This document shows, in pieces, positions 8,487-16,390 of a stretch of 34,921 nt of DNA (positions are counted from its first letter, which is position 1; the number at the start of each line of letters is the position of its first letter). The DNA is from Moheibacter stercoris (GTDB lineage: Bacteria; Bacteroidota; Bacteroidia; Flavobacteriales; Weeksellaceae). Location: NCBI RefSeq assembly GCF_040545805.1, contig NZ_JBEPMO010000021.1, positions 1-34,921 on the forward strand. Reading direction: 5' to 3'. Made by a program: the position numbers and the translations under genes. The notes under the pieces were generated by a model that had not been told where the DNA came from, did no database searches, and was given only the letters and a program-made list of their open reading frames with translations.

Positions 8487-9747
8487 TTTTCAACAATTGA
8501 GTATTGCCGAATGGAAATTAAAAGTTCAAGCCGAATTAGCCGGATTGGACTACAATGAAGTCTTGGTTTTTGATACCGCAGAAGGGATTCAAGTCAAACC
8601 TGTTTACACAGAAGAAGACCGAAATCCTGCGACAAGTCAACCCATTGATACAGCCAAAGATTGGAAAATTATTGGGAAATTTAGACCCGAAGTTCAGCAA
8701 GACTATTCCTATTTGTATGGGTTCGAAGTAGATTCTACACAATTAGAATCCATTCAAAACCTACCTCAATATTTGGATTTGTTTATTTCGGTTGAAAAAC
8801 CAGCAGAATTTTTAAACAATGCTGAAAATTCATCGCTAAAAAACCTTCAATACCTAGGTTTAGATGTAATTGGAAATTTGGCAAAAACTGGGAACTGGTA
8901 CCAATCTCAAGAAGAAGATTTTGCTTTGGCTCAAAAAGCCTTGGAGAATTCTTCTTTTGAAAAATCGATATTGGTTGATGCTGCTTTGTATCAAAATGCA
9001 GGAGCCAATCATGTGCAGCAAATTGCCTTGGCTGTGGCGCATGGCGTGGAATATTTAGAGAAATTGGGTGCAGAAGCGGCTTCTAAAATCTATTTCAAAA
9101 CCGCTGTCGGAGGAAATTATTTCTTCGAAATGGCGAAATTAAGAGCGCTTCGCAAACTTTGGAATCTGATTTTGGAATCCTACGAAACCAAAGCAGAAAC
9201 CTTTATTTATGCTGAAACTTCTTTGCGAAATAAATCGCTTTTGGATGTTCAAAATAATTTGATCAGAAGCGGACTAGAAGCATCAGCTGCCATTCAAGGA
9301 AAGGCCGATGTTGTACAAGTTTTGCCTTTGGACGAAATTCAAGGAAGCAATCCATTTACCGAAGAATTGGCTTCCAAACAGCAATTGTTGTTGCAAAAAG
9401 AATCCTATTTTGATAAATTCGAAGATCCAATTTCAGGTTCTTATTTTGTTGAAAATGTTTCGGAAATTATGACCAAAAATGCCTTGGAAGTTTTTCAAAA
9501 AATAGAGGCAGATGGTGGTTTCTTGAAGGGATTGTTTGAAGGTTCGATTCAAAAAATGATTCAAAAGTCAGCAGATAAAGAACAACAAGCATTTGATGAG
9601 GGGAAAATCATTTTGATTGGGGTAAACAAATTCAAAAATCCAGCCGATCAAATTCAGAAAATTGAAAAACCAACCAACGAAATTCGTACGCAAATTCAAC
9701 CTATTTTCCCAAAACGATTAGCAGAAACCATCGAAAATAAACAGTAA
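8470..9747 (+). CDS. mutA: methylmalonyl-CoA mutase small (beta) subunit
   Basis: A 425-residue protein with the TIM-barrel pattern of the mutase small subunit: YLYGFEVDS near the start, YFFEMAKLRALRKLWNLI in the middle, then VVQVLPLDEIQGSNPF and DPISGSYFVENVSE. The C-terminus (ILIGVNKFKN ... RLAETIENK) ends without the cobalamin-binding domain, as expected for the small subunit. The active heterodimer interconverts methylmalonyl-CoA and succinyl-CoA in propionate metabolism, and B12 is carried by the large subunit. The large-subunit gene is not in the window. The next gene is a membrane transporter 3 nt downstream. Confidence 0.88.
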   Translation: MSQASDFQQLSIAEWKLKVQAELAGLDYNEVLVFDTAEGIQVKPVYTEEDRNPATSQPIDTAKDWKIIGKFRPEVQQDYSYLYGFEVDSTQLESIQNLPQYLDLFISVEKPAEFLNNAENSSLKNLQYLGLDVIGNLAKTGNWYQSQEEDFALAQKALENSSFEKSILVDAALYQNAGANHVQQIALAVAHGVEYLEKLGAEAASKIYFKTAVGGNYFFEMAKLRALRKLWNLILESYETKAETFIYAETSLRNKSLLDVQNNLIRSGLEASAAIQGKADVVQVLPLDEIQGSNPFTEELASKQQLLLQKESYFDKFEDPISGSYFVENVSEIMTKNALEVFQKIEADGGFLKGLFEGSIQKMIQKSADKEQQAFDEGKIILIGVNKFKNPADQIQKIEKPTNEIRTQIQPIFPKRLAETIENKQ

Positions 9748-9750
9748 AAT

Positions 9751-10848
9751 ATGACGCCAAAACAACTTTCCTACGGGATTTTACGCGCACTTGGGATCGT
9801 TGCCTTGGTTTGTCTTGCTTTGTATTTTTTATGGGAAATTAGGTCCGTTTTTGCCTATATTGCCATTGCATTTGTTTTGGCGATGATCGGTCGTCCTTTG
9901 ATGAATTTGCTGAAATCCAAATTGAGAATTCCCAATTCCATTGGAGCGATTATCACGATTTCCTTGTTCATCGTTTTGATCATTGCATTCATCAGTTTGT
10001 TTATTTCCTTGGTTCTAAACGAACCTTATCGTTTTATCGGAAATTTTATGCATCTGGATCGATTCGAAGATGCCATCGCCTATCAAATAAAATTGTTAAC
10101 CGATTCACTTGGATTTCTGGACATTCCTTTATTGGAAAATTATGTGAATGATGCCGTCAAAAACGTTGATGTGAAAAGCTTTTCGAGTATGTTTGGTGGG
10201 TCAATCACCGCATTAGGAATGATCATGATCGATGCGTTTTCGGTGATGTTCATTACGTTTTTCTTTTTGAAGGATAGAGATTTGTTCAACAAAATGATTG
10301 TAGCCGTCGCACCAAAAGGAGAAGAAATTCGATTTGAACATGTTCTAGACAAGACAAAAGATTTGTTGTCGAGATACTTCATTGGAGTAACGCTGCAAGT
10401 GTTGATCATGTTTACCTTTTACTTCATCATTTTGTTGTCCTTTGGAATCAATTATGCGGCCGTTATCGCTTTATTGTGTGCCTTGTTAAATCCGCTTCCA
10501 TACATTGGTCCACTCTTAGGCGGTGTCATCATGGCAAGTTTGTCGATGAGTGATTTGCATGGTTTGGAATTGGACTTTAAAACCCAAATCATTCCAACCG
10601 TTTTATGGATTATGTTTTGGTACATTTTAACGCATGTTTGGGATAACTTCATCAATCAACCTTTGATTTATTCGCGAAGCGTTCGATCCAATCCTTTGGA
10701 AATTTTCTTGGTGATTTTGATTGGAGGAATTTTATTCGGAATCATTGGTGTAGCTGTAGCTGTTCCAGCTTATACGGTTCTCCGAGTCGTTTTGAAAGAA
10801 TTCTTTTCCGAATACAAAATCGTTCAAAGTATCACAAAGAATTTGTAA
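9751..10848 (+). CDS. AI-2E (PerM) family transporter
   Basis: A 365-residue polytopic protein with about eight membrane helices. N-terminal helices (GIVALVCLALYFLWEI, FAYIAIAFVLAMIGRP) are followed by a soluble insert at about 85-140. The conserved second half includes FFLKDRD, SRYFIGVTLQVLIMFTFYFI, LLNPLPYIGPLLGG and a final VGVAVAVPAYTVLRVVLKEFF. The family was named for autoinducer-2 export, but members also act in ion antiport, so the substrate is unknown. It starts 3 nt after mutA and ends 9 nt before the MFS gene. Confidence 0.88.
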   Translation: MTPKQLSYGILRALGIVALVCLALYFLWEIRSVFAYIAIAFVLAMIGRPLMNLLKSKLRIPNSIGAIITISLFIVLIIAFISLFISLVLNEPYRFIGNFMHLDRFEDAIAYQIKLLTDSLGFLDIPLLENYVNDAVKNVDVKSFSSMFGGSITALGMIMIDAFSVMFITFFFLKDRDLFNKMIVAVAPKGEEIRFEHVLDKTKDLLSRYFIGVTLQVLIMFTFYFIILLSFGINYAAVIALLCALLNPLPYIGPLLGGVIMASLSMSDLHGLELDFKTQIIPTVLWIMFWYILTHVWDNFINQPLIYSRSVRSNPLEIFLVILIGGILFGIIGVAVAVPAYTVLRVVLKEFFSEYKIVQSITKNL

Positions 10849-10857
10849 TTTCCCCTC

Positions 10858-12270
10858 ATGGGAACCCTATCCGAACCAATTATTTCCAAAGATACCAAGC
10901 GTTTTTTACCGCTGATTTTGGCAACAGGAATCTTCATGCAAATGTTGGATTCTACCATTCTCAATACGTCTTTGCCTGCCATTGCAGCTGAGTTGAATGA
11001 GTCGCCATTGGATATGCAAAATGCCATCATCAGTTATGTATTGACCTTGGCTTTGTTTATGCCTGTGAGCGGATTTCTGGCCGATAAATATGGAACCAAA
11101 CGAGTTTTTATCACCGCAATGCTCATTTTTATTGCAGGATCTATATTTTGTTCATTGGCACAGAATTTAACTCAATTGGTTATTGCAAGAGTCGTTCAGG
11201 GAATTGGTGGAAGTCTGATGACGCCCGTAGGAAAATTGGCACTTATCAAAACCTTTCCCAAAAAGGAATTGCTGAAAGCCATGAATTATGCGATCATTCC
11301 AGCTTTGATCGGACCGGTTTTAGGACCTTTGGTTGGAGGTTATTTCGTGGATTATCTTTCTTGGCATTGGATTTTTTTGATCAATATTCCAATCGGTCTG
11401 ATGGGAATTGTATTGAGTATGAAATACATGCCCAATTTCAAATCGCCCATTTTTAGTTTTGATTTAAAGGGATTCCTAATTTTTGGAGCAGCGTCTATTT
11501 TATTGTCCGTAGCGCTGGAAATGTTGGGGAATACGGTAAAGGTGACGCCAGTTTTGATGATTATGCTATTGGGATTGGTGATGTTGTACTATTATTATCG
11601 ACATGCGAAAAAAGATGATAATCCCATATTTCCTTTGAATTTATTCCAAGTTCGAACCTTTCGAGTAGGGATTTTGGGGAACTTAGCGACGAGGTTAGGG
11701 ATTAGTTCCATTCCTTTGTTATTGCCTTTGATGATTCAGATTGCCTTCAAACAATCGGCTGTGACATCGGGTTGGATTGTGGCTCCGATGGCGTTGACTG
11801 CCATGTTTGGAAAATCGGCTGTGATTAAAATTCTCAATCGTTTTGGCTACCGAACGACCTTGATGGCAAACACCATGATCATTGGATTTTTAATTTGTTG
11901 TTTGGCTATTCCCAACATTCATTCGTCCATTTATTGGTATATGCCGATAATTGCCATTTTAGGATTTTTCAATTCCATTCAATTCACATCCATGAACACC
12001 ATTTCGATTTCGGACTTACGCGATTATCATACTAGTAGCGGGAATTCATTGGTTTCGGTGAACCAGCAATTGGCCATCGGATTTGGGGTTGCATTTGGTT
12101 TGGTGATTTTGAAAATTTACGAAGGCGATACCAAATTAATCCACGATGAAATCCATAATGCCTTTCGTTATACCTTTTTAACTGTTGGATTGTTGACCAT
12201 GTTTTCCGGATTGGTTTTTAGACGTTTGCATTTTAAAGATGGAGAAAATATGAAATCGGAGGAGAATTAA
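10858..12270 (+). CDS. DHA2-type (14-TM) MFS drug exporter
   Basis: A 470-residue major facilitator with about 14 helices. The first helix contains MQMLDSTILNTSLPAIA, the DHA2 pattern with Asp and Asn in helix 1. Motif A is GFLADKYGTKRVF, motif B ARVVQGIGGSLMTP and motif C PALIGPVLGPLVGGYF. These point to a proton-driven multidrug or small-molecule exporter. It is the last gene of the plus-strand run. No canonical terminator was found, but an inverted repeat lies downstream at 12329-12361. Confidence 0.88.
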   Translation: MGTLSEPIISKDTKRFLPLILATGIFMQMLDSTILNTSLPAIAAELNESPLDMQNAIISYVLTLALFMPVSGFLADKYGTKRVFITAMLIFIAGSIFCSLAQNLTQLVIARVVQGIGGSLMTPVGKLALIKTFPKKELLKAMNYAIIPALIGPVLGPLVGGYFVDYLSWHWIFLINIPIGLMGIVLSMKYMPNFKSPIFSFDLKGFLIFGAASILLSVALEMLGNTVKVTPVLMIMLLGLVMLYYYYRHAKKDDNPIFPLNLFQVRTFRVGILGNLATRLGISSIPLLLPLMIQIAFKQSAVTSGWIVAPMALTAMFGKSAVIKILNRFGYRTTLMANTMIIGFLICCLAIPNIHSSIYWYMPIIAILGFFNSIQFTSMNTISISDLRDYHTSSGNSLVSVNQQLAIGFGVAFGLVILKIYEGDTKLIHDEIHNAFRYTFLTVGLLTMFSGLVFRRLHFKDGENMKSEEN

Positions 12271-12328
12271 TCAATTAAAATCTCTTTTAAAACTTCTTTA
12301 ATTCTTTGAATTTCTGATTACTAATTTA

Positions 12329-12361
12329 CCAATTTTCATAATTTACTTTGTTGAAAATTGG
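12329..12361. repeat. inverted repeat between MFS gene and methyltransferase gene
   Basis: Nine-bp arms CCAATTTTC (12329-12337) and GAAAATTGG (12353-12361) around a 15-nt loop, with no T-run on either side. It could be a weak transcript end or a 3' hairpin. The 157-bp gap otherwise holds only the promoter of the next gene. Confidence 0.35.
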
Positions 12362-12415
12362 GAATGTATTTGCTCAGGATTTTACTTCTAGTTCATAATA
12401 AACCCTCTTTTTCTT

Positions 12416-12423
12416 TACCTTTG
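12416..12423 (+). promoter_or_regulatory. -7 box (TACCTTTG) directly before a GTG start
   Basis: A perfect TAnnTTTG box lies 5 bp before the GTG at 12428. The usual distance puts the transcript start at about 12427-12430, on the start codon itself. No good TTG -33 element was seen. TTC lies 21 bp upstream of the box. Confidence 0.55.
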
Positions 12424-12427
12424 AAAC

Positions 12428-13597
12428 GTGAATTCCAAATTATTGACAGAAGAAGTTCAGGCATTTTTACACGAAAATCAATCGACTGATTTTCGAAAGG
12501 TTTCCTTGATGAAATCACCGTTTCCAGATGTTTCATCGGCTGAATTGGCTCAACAAATCAAAGGTCGTCAAATAGCGAAACAAAAATTTCCATTCTTTTT
12601 AGAGAATCCCAATGTGGTTTATCCGCCAAGCTTAAATTTGGAACAAGCATCTTCATGGCCAACAGCTTTGTACAAATCCAAGATTTTAAAAGCAAAAACT
12701 TTGATCGATTTAACCGCCGGAATGGGGATAGATGCGTATGGATTTGCGCAGGAATTTGAGGAAGTAACAGCCTTAGAGAGAAATCCAGAATTGGTGGAAA
12801 TTTCCAAACATAATTATCAGGTTTTGAATCAAATGAATTTGCATTATGTCAATTGCGAATTCGAAGAATACTTTCAAGAAAATCTCAATCAAAAATGGGA
12901 TGTGATATATCTTGATCCAGCGCGTAGAAAAGATTCTCAGAAGAAATTCATTTTGGAAGATTTGGAACCCAATGTATTGGAATGGAAGGATGAGTTTTTT
13001 AAACGTGCCGATTGGGTAATGATCAAATTATCGCCCTTATTGGATTTGAAATTGGTGACGGAACAAATTCCAGAAGTGAAGGAAATTCATCTAGTTGCAG
13101 TAAAAAATGAAGTAAAGGAATTGCTCTTAATTTGTCAAAAAGAACTAGCCAATAATCCTAAAATTATCGCGGTTAATTTAGAATCAGATCAACTAGATTT
13201 TGAATATCAATTGGAAGAGGAAAATGCTGCGATCGCAAACTTTTCTGAACCTAAAAAATATTTATACGAGCCCAATGTTGCCGTGATGAAATCGGGAGCT
13301 TTTAAATTGATTTCAGATCGATTTCAAGTTTATAAATTAGAGAAAAATACGCATTTGTATACATCTAATGATTTGCTGGAATCTTTTCCAGGAAAGGTTT
13401 TTGAGGTAATTCAAGAAGTGAAAAATCCCAAAAAAGAAATCAAAAACGGTTCTTACCATGTGGTGTCCAAAAATTATCCGTTGTCGGTCGAATTGATTCG
13501 AAAAAAATACAATTTGAAAGAATCTGAAACGGAATCTTTGTTTTTTATAGAATCGACAATTGGCAAACAGATTTTGCATTGTAGACGAATTCGCTAA
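12428..13597 (+). CDS. class I SAM-dependent methyltransferase with THUMP-like C-terminal domain
   Basis: A 389-residue protein. An N-terminal helical region is followed by a Rossmann methyltransferase core. LIDLTAGMGIDAYGFA is motif I, ALERNPEL the acidic ribose-binding turn, and VIYLDPARR (about residues 160-168) a DPAR catalytic-type motif. The C-terminal ~100 residues (EPNVAVMKSGAFKLIS ... SYHVVSKNYPLSVELIRKKY) match the THUMP-like domain found in this Bacteroidetes family. The substrate is unknown and RNA is the likely guess. The GTG at 12428 is preferred because family members have the residues that follow it. The next in-frame Met is residue 28 and would cut into conserved sequence. 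Confidence 0.8.
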   Translation: MNSKLLTEEVQAFLHENQSTDFRKVSLMKSPFPDVSSAELAQQIKGRQIAKQKFPFFLENPNVVYPPSLNLEQASSWPTALYKSKILKAKTLIDLTAGMGIDAYGFAQEFEEVTALERNPELVEISKHNYQVLNQMNLHYVNCEFEEYFQENLNQKWDVIYLDPARRKDSQKKFILEDLEPNVLEWKDEFFKRADWVMIKLSPLLDLKLVTEQIPEVKEIHLVAVKNEVKELLLICQKELANNPKIIAVNLESDQLDFEYQLEEENAAIANFSEPKKYLYEPNVAVMKSGAFKLISDRFQVYKLEKNTHLYTSNDLLESFPGKVFEVIQEVKNPKKEIKNGSYHVVSKNYPLSVELIRKKYNLKESETESLFFIESTIGKQILHCRRIR

Positions 13598-13634
13598 AAA
13601 TACCGCAAACAAACCTCTAAAGCCAAATTTTTCA

Positions 13635-13642
13635 TACCTTTG
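13635..13642 (+). promoter_or_regulatory. -7 box (TACCTTTG) for the secreted protein gene
   Basis: A perfect TAnnTTTG box 26 bp before the ATG at 13668. The predicted leader is ~20 nt. No clear TTG -33 element. It supports the 13668 start over the longer upstream frame. Confidence 0.5.
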
Positions 13643-13667
13643 GAAAGCAAAAGCGAAAAATTTATCG

Positions 13668-14603
13668 ATGTACAAATTTCACTTATCCATTTTCCTGCTT
13701 TTATGTTCGATTTGCAGCATAGCACAAATGAAAATCGATACACTTGATATCGAAAATTACAAAATCAAATCCACCAAAATTTCGGAAACCTTGAAAGAAA
13801 TTTCTTCTTTGGAAATTATCGACGGTTTTTATTGGGGACAAAATGATAGTGGAGGAAAAGCAGAATTGTACAAAGTCGATCCTAAATCAGGGAAAATCAT
13901 TCAAACGGTAAAGATTTCCAATGCAGTCAATGTGGATTGGGAAGAAATGACGCATAATGACGACTATATGTTCATTGGTGATTTCGGAAATAATAACGGA
14001 AAAAGAACAGATTTGACGATCTATTATTTCGCCAAGTCGAAATTGGAATCCGATGCTGATGTGATTTCAGTCGAAGCAAAGAAAATAGAATTCTATTATC
14101 CTGAACAAAAGAATTTCAATCCAGGAAAGAAAACGACCAATTTTGATTGTGAAGCCATGTTTTTTTACAATGGTCAATTGCATTTGTTTACAAAAGAATG
14201 GTCCAATTTGGCGACTACGCATTATACCCTTCAAGTAAAAGAAGGGAAGCAAGCAGCCAAAAAAATGGGGACATTTCAAACGAATTATATGGTAACGGGA
14301 GCGCATGTAGATGATTCTCCTATTTCCAATACACACGGATTTTATTTCATTGGGTATACGCCCGATGGATTTGCCTTTATTTCAGGATTTTCTTTACCGA
14401 AAAAGGAAAATGGAAATTTGTTTGATCCCAAATTAAACAAATTCAATCTTCCACTTGGGTTTACAGCTCAAGTTGGGCAAGTAGAAGGAATTTCCATCAA
14501 ACAAGATAAACCCAATGTGATTTGTTATAGCAACGAAGATTTCAAATTCAAAACATTTCATGTGGAGCAAAGTGTCCAATGTATTTATTCCTTAGCGCAA
14601 TAA
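13668..14603 (+). CDS. secreted protein of unknown function, beta-propeller-like
   Basis: A 311-residue protein with a signal peptide at 1-20 (MYKFHLSIFLLLCSICSIAQ). The mature part has short beta-rich blocks separated by acidic loops: YWGQNDSGGKAELYKVD, NVDWEEMT, MFIGDFGNNNGKR, NFDCEAMFFYNGQLHLFTKEWSN and VGQVEGISI. The spacing resembles repeated blades with conserved Asp/Glu/Asn near metal-binding-type loops, but I cannot name a family. There is no T9SS tail and no lipobox, so a periplasmic location is likely. The frame is open further upstream into the methyltransferase gene. I start at 13668 because of the signal peptide and promoter. It ends 1 nt before the polyprenyl synthase gene. Confidence 0.75.
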   Translation: MYKFHLSIFLLLCSICSIAQMKIDTLDIENYKIKSTKISETLKEISSLEIIDGFYWGQNDSGGKAELYKVDPKSGKIIQTVKISNAVNVDWEEMTHNDDYMFIGDFGNNNGKRTDLTIYYFAKSKLESDADVISVEAKKIEFYYPEQKNFNPGKKTTNFDCEAMFFYNGQLHLFTKEWSNLATTHYTLQVKEGKQAAKKMGTFQTNYMVTGAHVDDSPISNTHGFYFIGYTPDGFAFISGFSLPKKENGNLFDPKLNKFNLPLGFTAQVGQVEGISIKQDKPNVICYSNEDFKFKTFHVEQSVQCIYSLAQ

Positions 14604-14604
14604 A

Positions 14605-15579
14605 ATGAAGACGATAGAGAAAATAAAAGCGCCGATAGCAGAGGAGATGAAACTTTTCGAGACGAAGTTTTATCAGTCTATGAAAAGCAACGTCCCTTTA
14701 TTGGACCGAATCACGCATTATATTGTGCGTAGAAAAGGGAAGCAAATGCGTCCGATGTTTGTGTTTCTAACCGCCAAATTAACCGGTGAATTTCAAGAAC
14801 GTTCCTATCGTGCAGCTGCTCTGATTGAATTGATTCATACCGCAACTTTGGTTCACGATGATGTGGTGGACGATAGTGATATGCGTCGTGGATTCTTTTC
14901 GTTGAATGCTCTTTGGAAAAATAAAATTGCGGTTTTGGTGGGCGATTATTTGTTGTCCAAAACCTTGATTCTTTCCACTGAAAACGAAGATTTCGATTTA
15001 TTGAAAGTGGTTTCGGTGGCGATCAAAGAAATGTCCGAAGGGGAATTGTTGCAAATTGAAAAAGCACGAAAATTAGATATTACCGAAGAAGTCTATTTTG
15101 AAATCATCCGACAAAAAACTGCTACTTTGATAGCGGCTTGTTGTGAAGCAGGAGCAAGATCGGTTGGAGCATCTGATGAAGTAGCCAAGAAAATGCATCG
15201 TTTTGGAAATTTGGTCGGAATTGCCTTCCAAATCAAAGACGATTTGTTTGATTATACGAGTTCCGATTTAATTGGAAAACCAGTCGGAATCGACATCAAA
15301 GAACAAAAAATGACCTTGCCTTTGATTCATGTCTTGAACAAAGTTTCTAAAAAAGACCGAGATTGGTTAATCAATTCGGTAAAGAAACACAACAAAAACA
15401 AAAAACGTGTCCAGCAAGTTATTCAGTTTGTCAAAGACAATGGCGGAATCGAATATACCCAAGCAACCATGCGTCAATATAGTGCGGAAGCTTTGGCTAT
15501 CCTAGATGAATTTCCAGATAGCGAATACAAAGATTCTTTGATCACCATGGTGAATTATGTGATGGAACGTGAGAAGTAA
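14605..15579 (+). CDS. polyprenyl (all-trans) diphosphate synthase
   Basis: A 324-residue isoprenoid chain-elongating prenyltransferase that condenses IPP onto an allylic diphosphate. The first aspartate-rich motif is in LVHDDVVDDSDMRRG (DDxxD, about residues 84-90). GKQMRPM carries the IPP-binding Arg/Lys. The second aspartate-rich motif is FQIKDDLFDYTS (about 210-221). Residues around the first motif fit a long-chain type (octaprenyl-like), making the menaquinone side chain. This quinone would feed the alternative complex III encoded further along. It is translationally close to the preceding gene (1-nt gap). Confidence 0.88.
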   Translation: MKTIEKIKAPIAEEMKLFETKFYQSMKSNVPLLDRITHYIVRRKGKQMRPMFVFLTAKLTGEFQERSYRAAALIELIHTATLVHDDVVDDSDMRRGFFSLNALWKNKIAVLVGDYLLSKTLILSTENEDFDLLKVVSVAIKEMSEGELLQIEKARKLDITEEVYFEIIRQKTATLIAACCEAGARSVGASDEVAKKMHRFGNLVGIAFQIKDDLFDYTSSDLIGKPVGIDIKEQKMTLPLIHVLNKVSKKDRDWLINSVKKHNKNKKRVQQVIQFVKDNGGIEYTQATMRQYSAEALAILDEFPDSEYKDSLITMVNYVMEREK

Positions 15580-15585
15580 TTTTTA

Positions 15586-15648
15586 AGTATCAAGTATCAA
15601 GTATTAAGTAAAAGGAATCAAGTAAAAGGAATCAAGTACAAGGTATCA
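15586..15648 (+). repeat. nine-unit heptamer array (RGTATCA), no gene inside
   Basis: Nine consecutive 7-nt units: AGTATCA, AGTATCA, AGTATTA, AGTAAAA, GGAATCA, AGTAAAA, GGAATCA, AGTACAA, GGTATCA. They fill the gap between the converging polyprenyl synthase and T9SS protein genes. The same heptamer brackets the four-helix-bundle gene at 22825-23184. No spacers, so not CRISPR. Confidence 0.85.
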
Positions 15649-15653
15649 AGAAT

Positions 15654-16340
15654 TTATTTCTTTAAAAATTTGAATACTTGATTGTTGACTTTCAAAACAT
15701 AGATTCCTTTTGCTAAATTCGAAACATTCAACTGAGAATTTGCATTGATTTTTCCTGCTTGTACCAATTTTCCATCTAAGGATAGAATTTGATACTCCGA
15801 ATTGATTTTAGCATTCTCAATCTTTAAGTAATCTGAAGTTGGATTCGGATAAACTCGAATCAAAGATTTAGAAAGGTCCGTTGTATGTAAAGTGGATTCT
15901 CTAAACGAATAAACGATATTGTCTTCCGTTGTGATAAATAAAGCATTGACAAACTGATTGTTTTCCCATACATCTTCTCGGTATTCAAAAATTTCTGCAG
16001 TTTGAAACATATTCGTAAATTTCCAATCCCAATCGTCTAATTCTGGATCATTACAACTATTTAAAGTAGTCCCGAATTCAAAAAAAGATATTTCACCTTC
16101 TTCATCATCTAAGAAGTTTACTTTACCGTCTGTATAATTACATTGGGTTTCAGCTGAAAATTCTTGATTTTCACTCGGTGTAAAAGTTGCGAAAGGTTCT
16201 AAAGGATCAAATAGTATAGGTTCTTGTCCTTCTTCTTCAATCGAGTGCAAAATCCATTCTTGAAAAATGTTTGGATTCTGTCCATAGCTTAGACTTGAAA
16301 CTAGAACGGACAATACGATGGAAATGTAAAATTTTTTCAT
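15654..16340 (-). CDS. secreted lipocalin/META-like protein with T9SS sorting domain
   Basis: A 228-residue protein. Residues 1-20 are a signal peptide (ending SLSYGQ). Residues ~25-145 form a small beta-rich domain of the lipocalin/META type seen in Bacteroidetes (FQEWILHSIEEEG near the start, then FTPSENQEFSAETQCNYTDG, TTLNSCNDPELDDW and LFITTEDNIVYSF), with two Cys that could pair. From residue ~160 comes a T9SS type A sorting domain (IRVYPNPTSDYLKIEN ... YQILSLDGKLVQ ... VFKFLKK). The predicted product is released or surface-bound through T9SS. The function is unknown. It lies 44 nt downstream of holA but has its own candidate promoter. Confidence 0.8.
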   Translation of the reverse strand: MKKFYISIVLSVLVSSLSYGQNPNIFQEWILHSIEEEGQEPILFDPLEPFATFTPSENQEFSAETQCNYTDGKVNFLDDEEGEISFFEFGTTLNSCNDPELDDWDWKFTNMFQTAEIFEYREDVWENNQFVNALFITTEDNIVYSFRESTLHTTDLSKSLIRVYPNPTSDYLKIENAKINSEYQILSLDGKLVQAGKINANSQLNVSNLAKGIYVLKVNNQVFKFLKK

Positions 16341-16361
16341 AGTTTAAACTTTTTAGCTTCC

Positions 16362-16390
16362 TAAAGTTACTAAAAAAATAAAAACTACAA
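16362..16390 (-). promoter_or_regulatory. candidate promoter of the T9SS protein gene
   Basis: On the minus strand TTG (16388-16390), an 18-bp spacer and TAACTTTA (16362-16369, one mismatch to TAnnTTTG) lie just upstream of the ATG at 16340. The -33 element abuts the holA stop codon. Confidence 0.45.

Noticed and set aside
13560..13667. Longer N-terminus of the secreted protein gene
   Set aside because: It overlaps the end of the methyltransferase gene and would bury the signal peptide. A -7 box lies between.
15586..15648. CRISPR array
   Set aside because: Units are 7 nt, contiguous and without spacers, and there are no cas genes.
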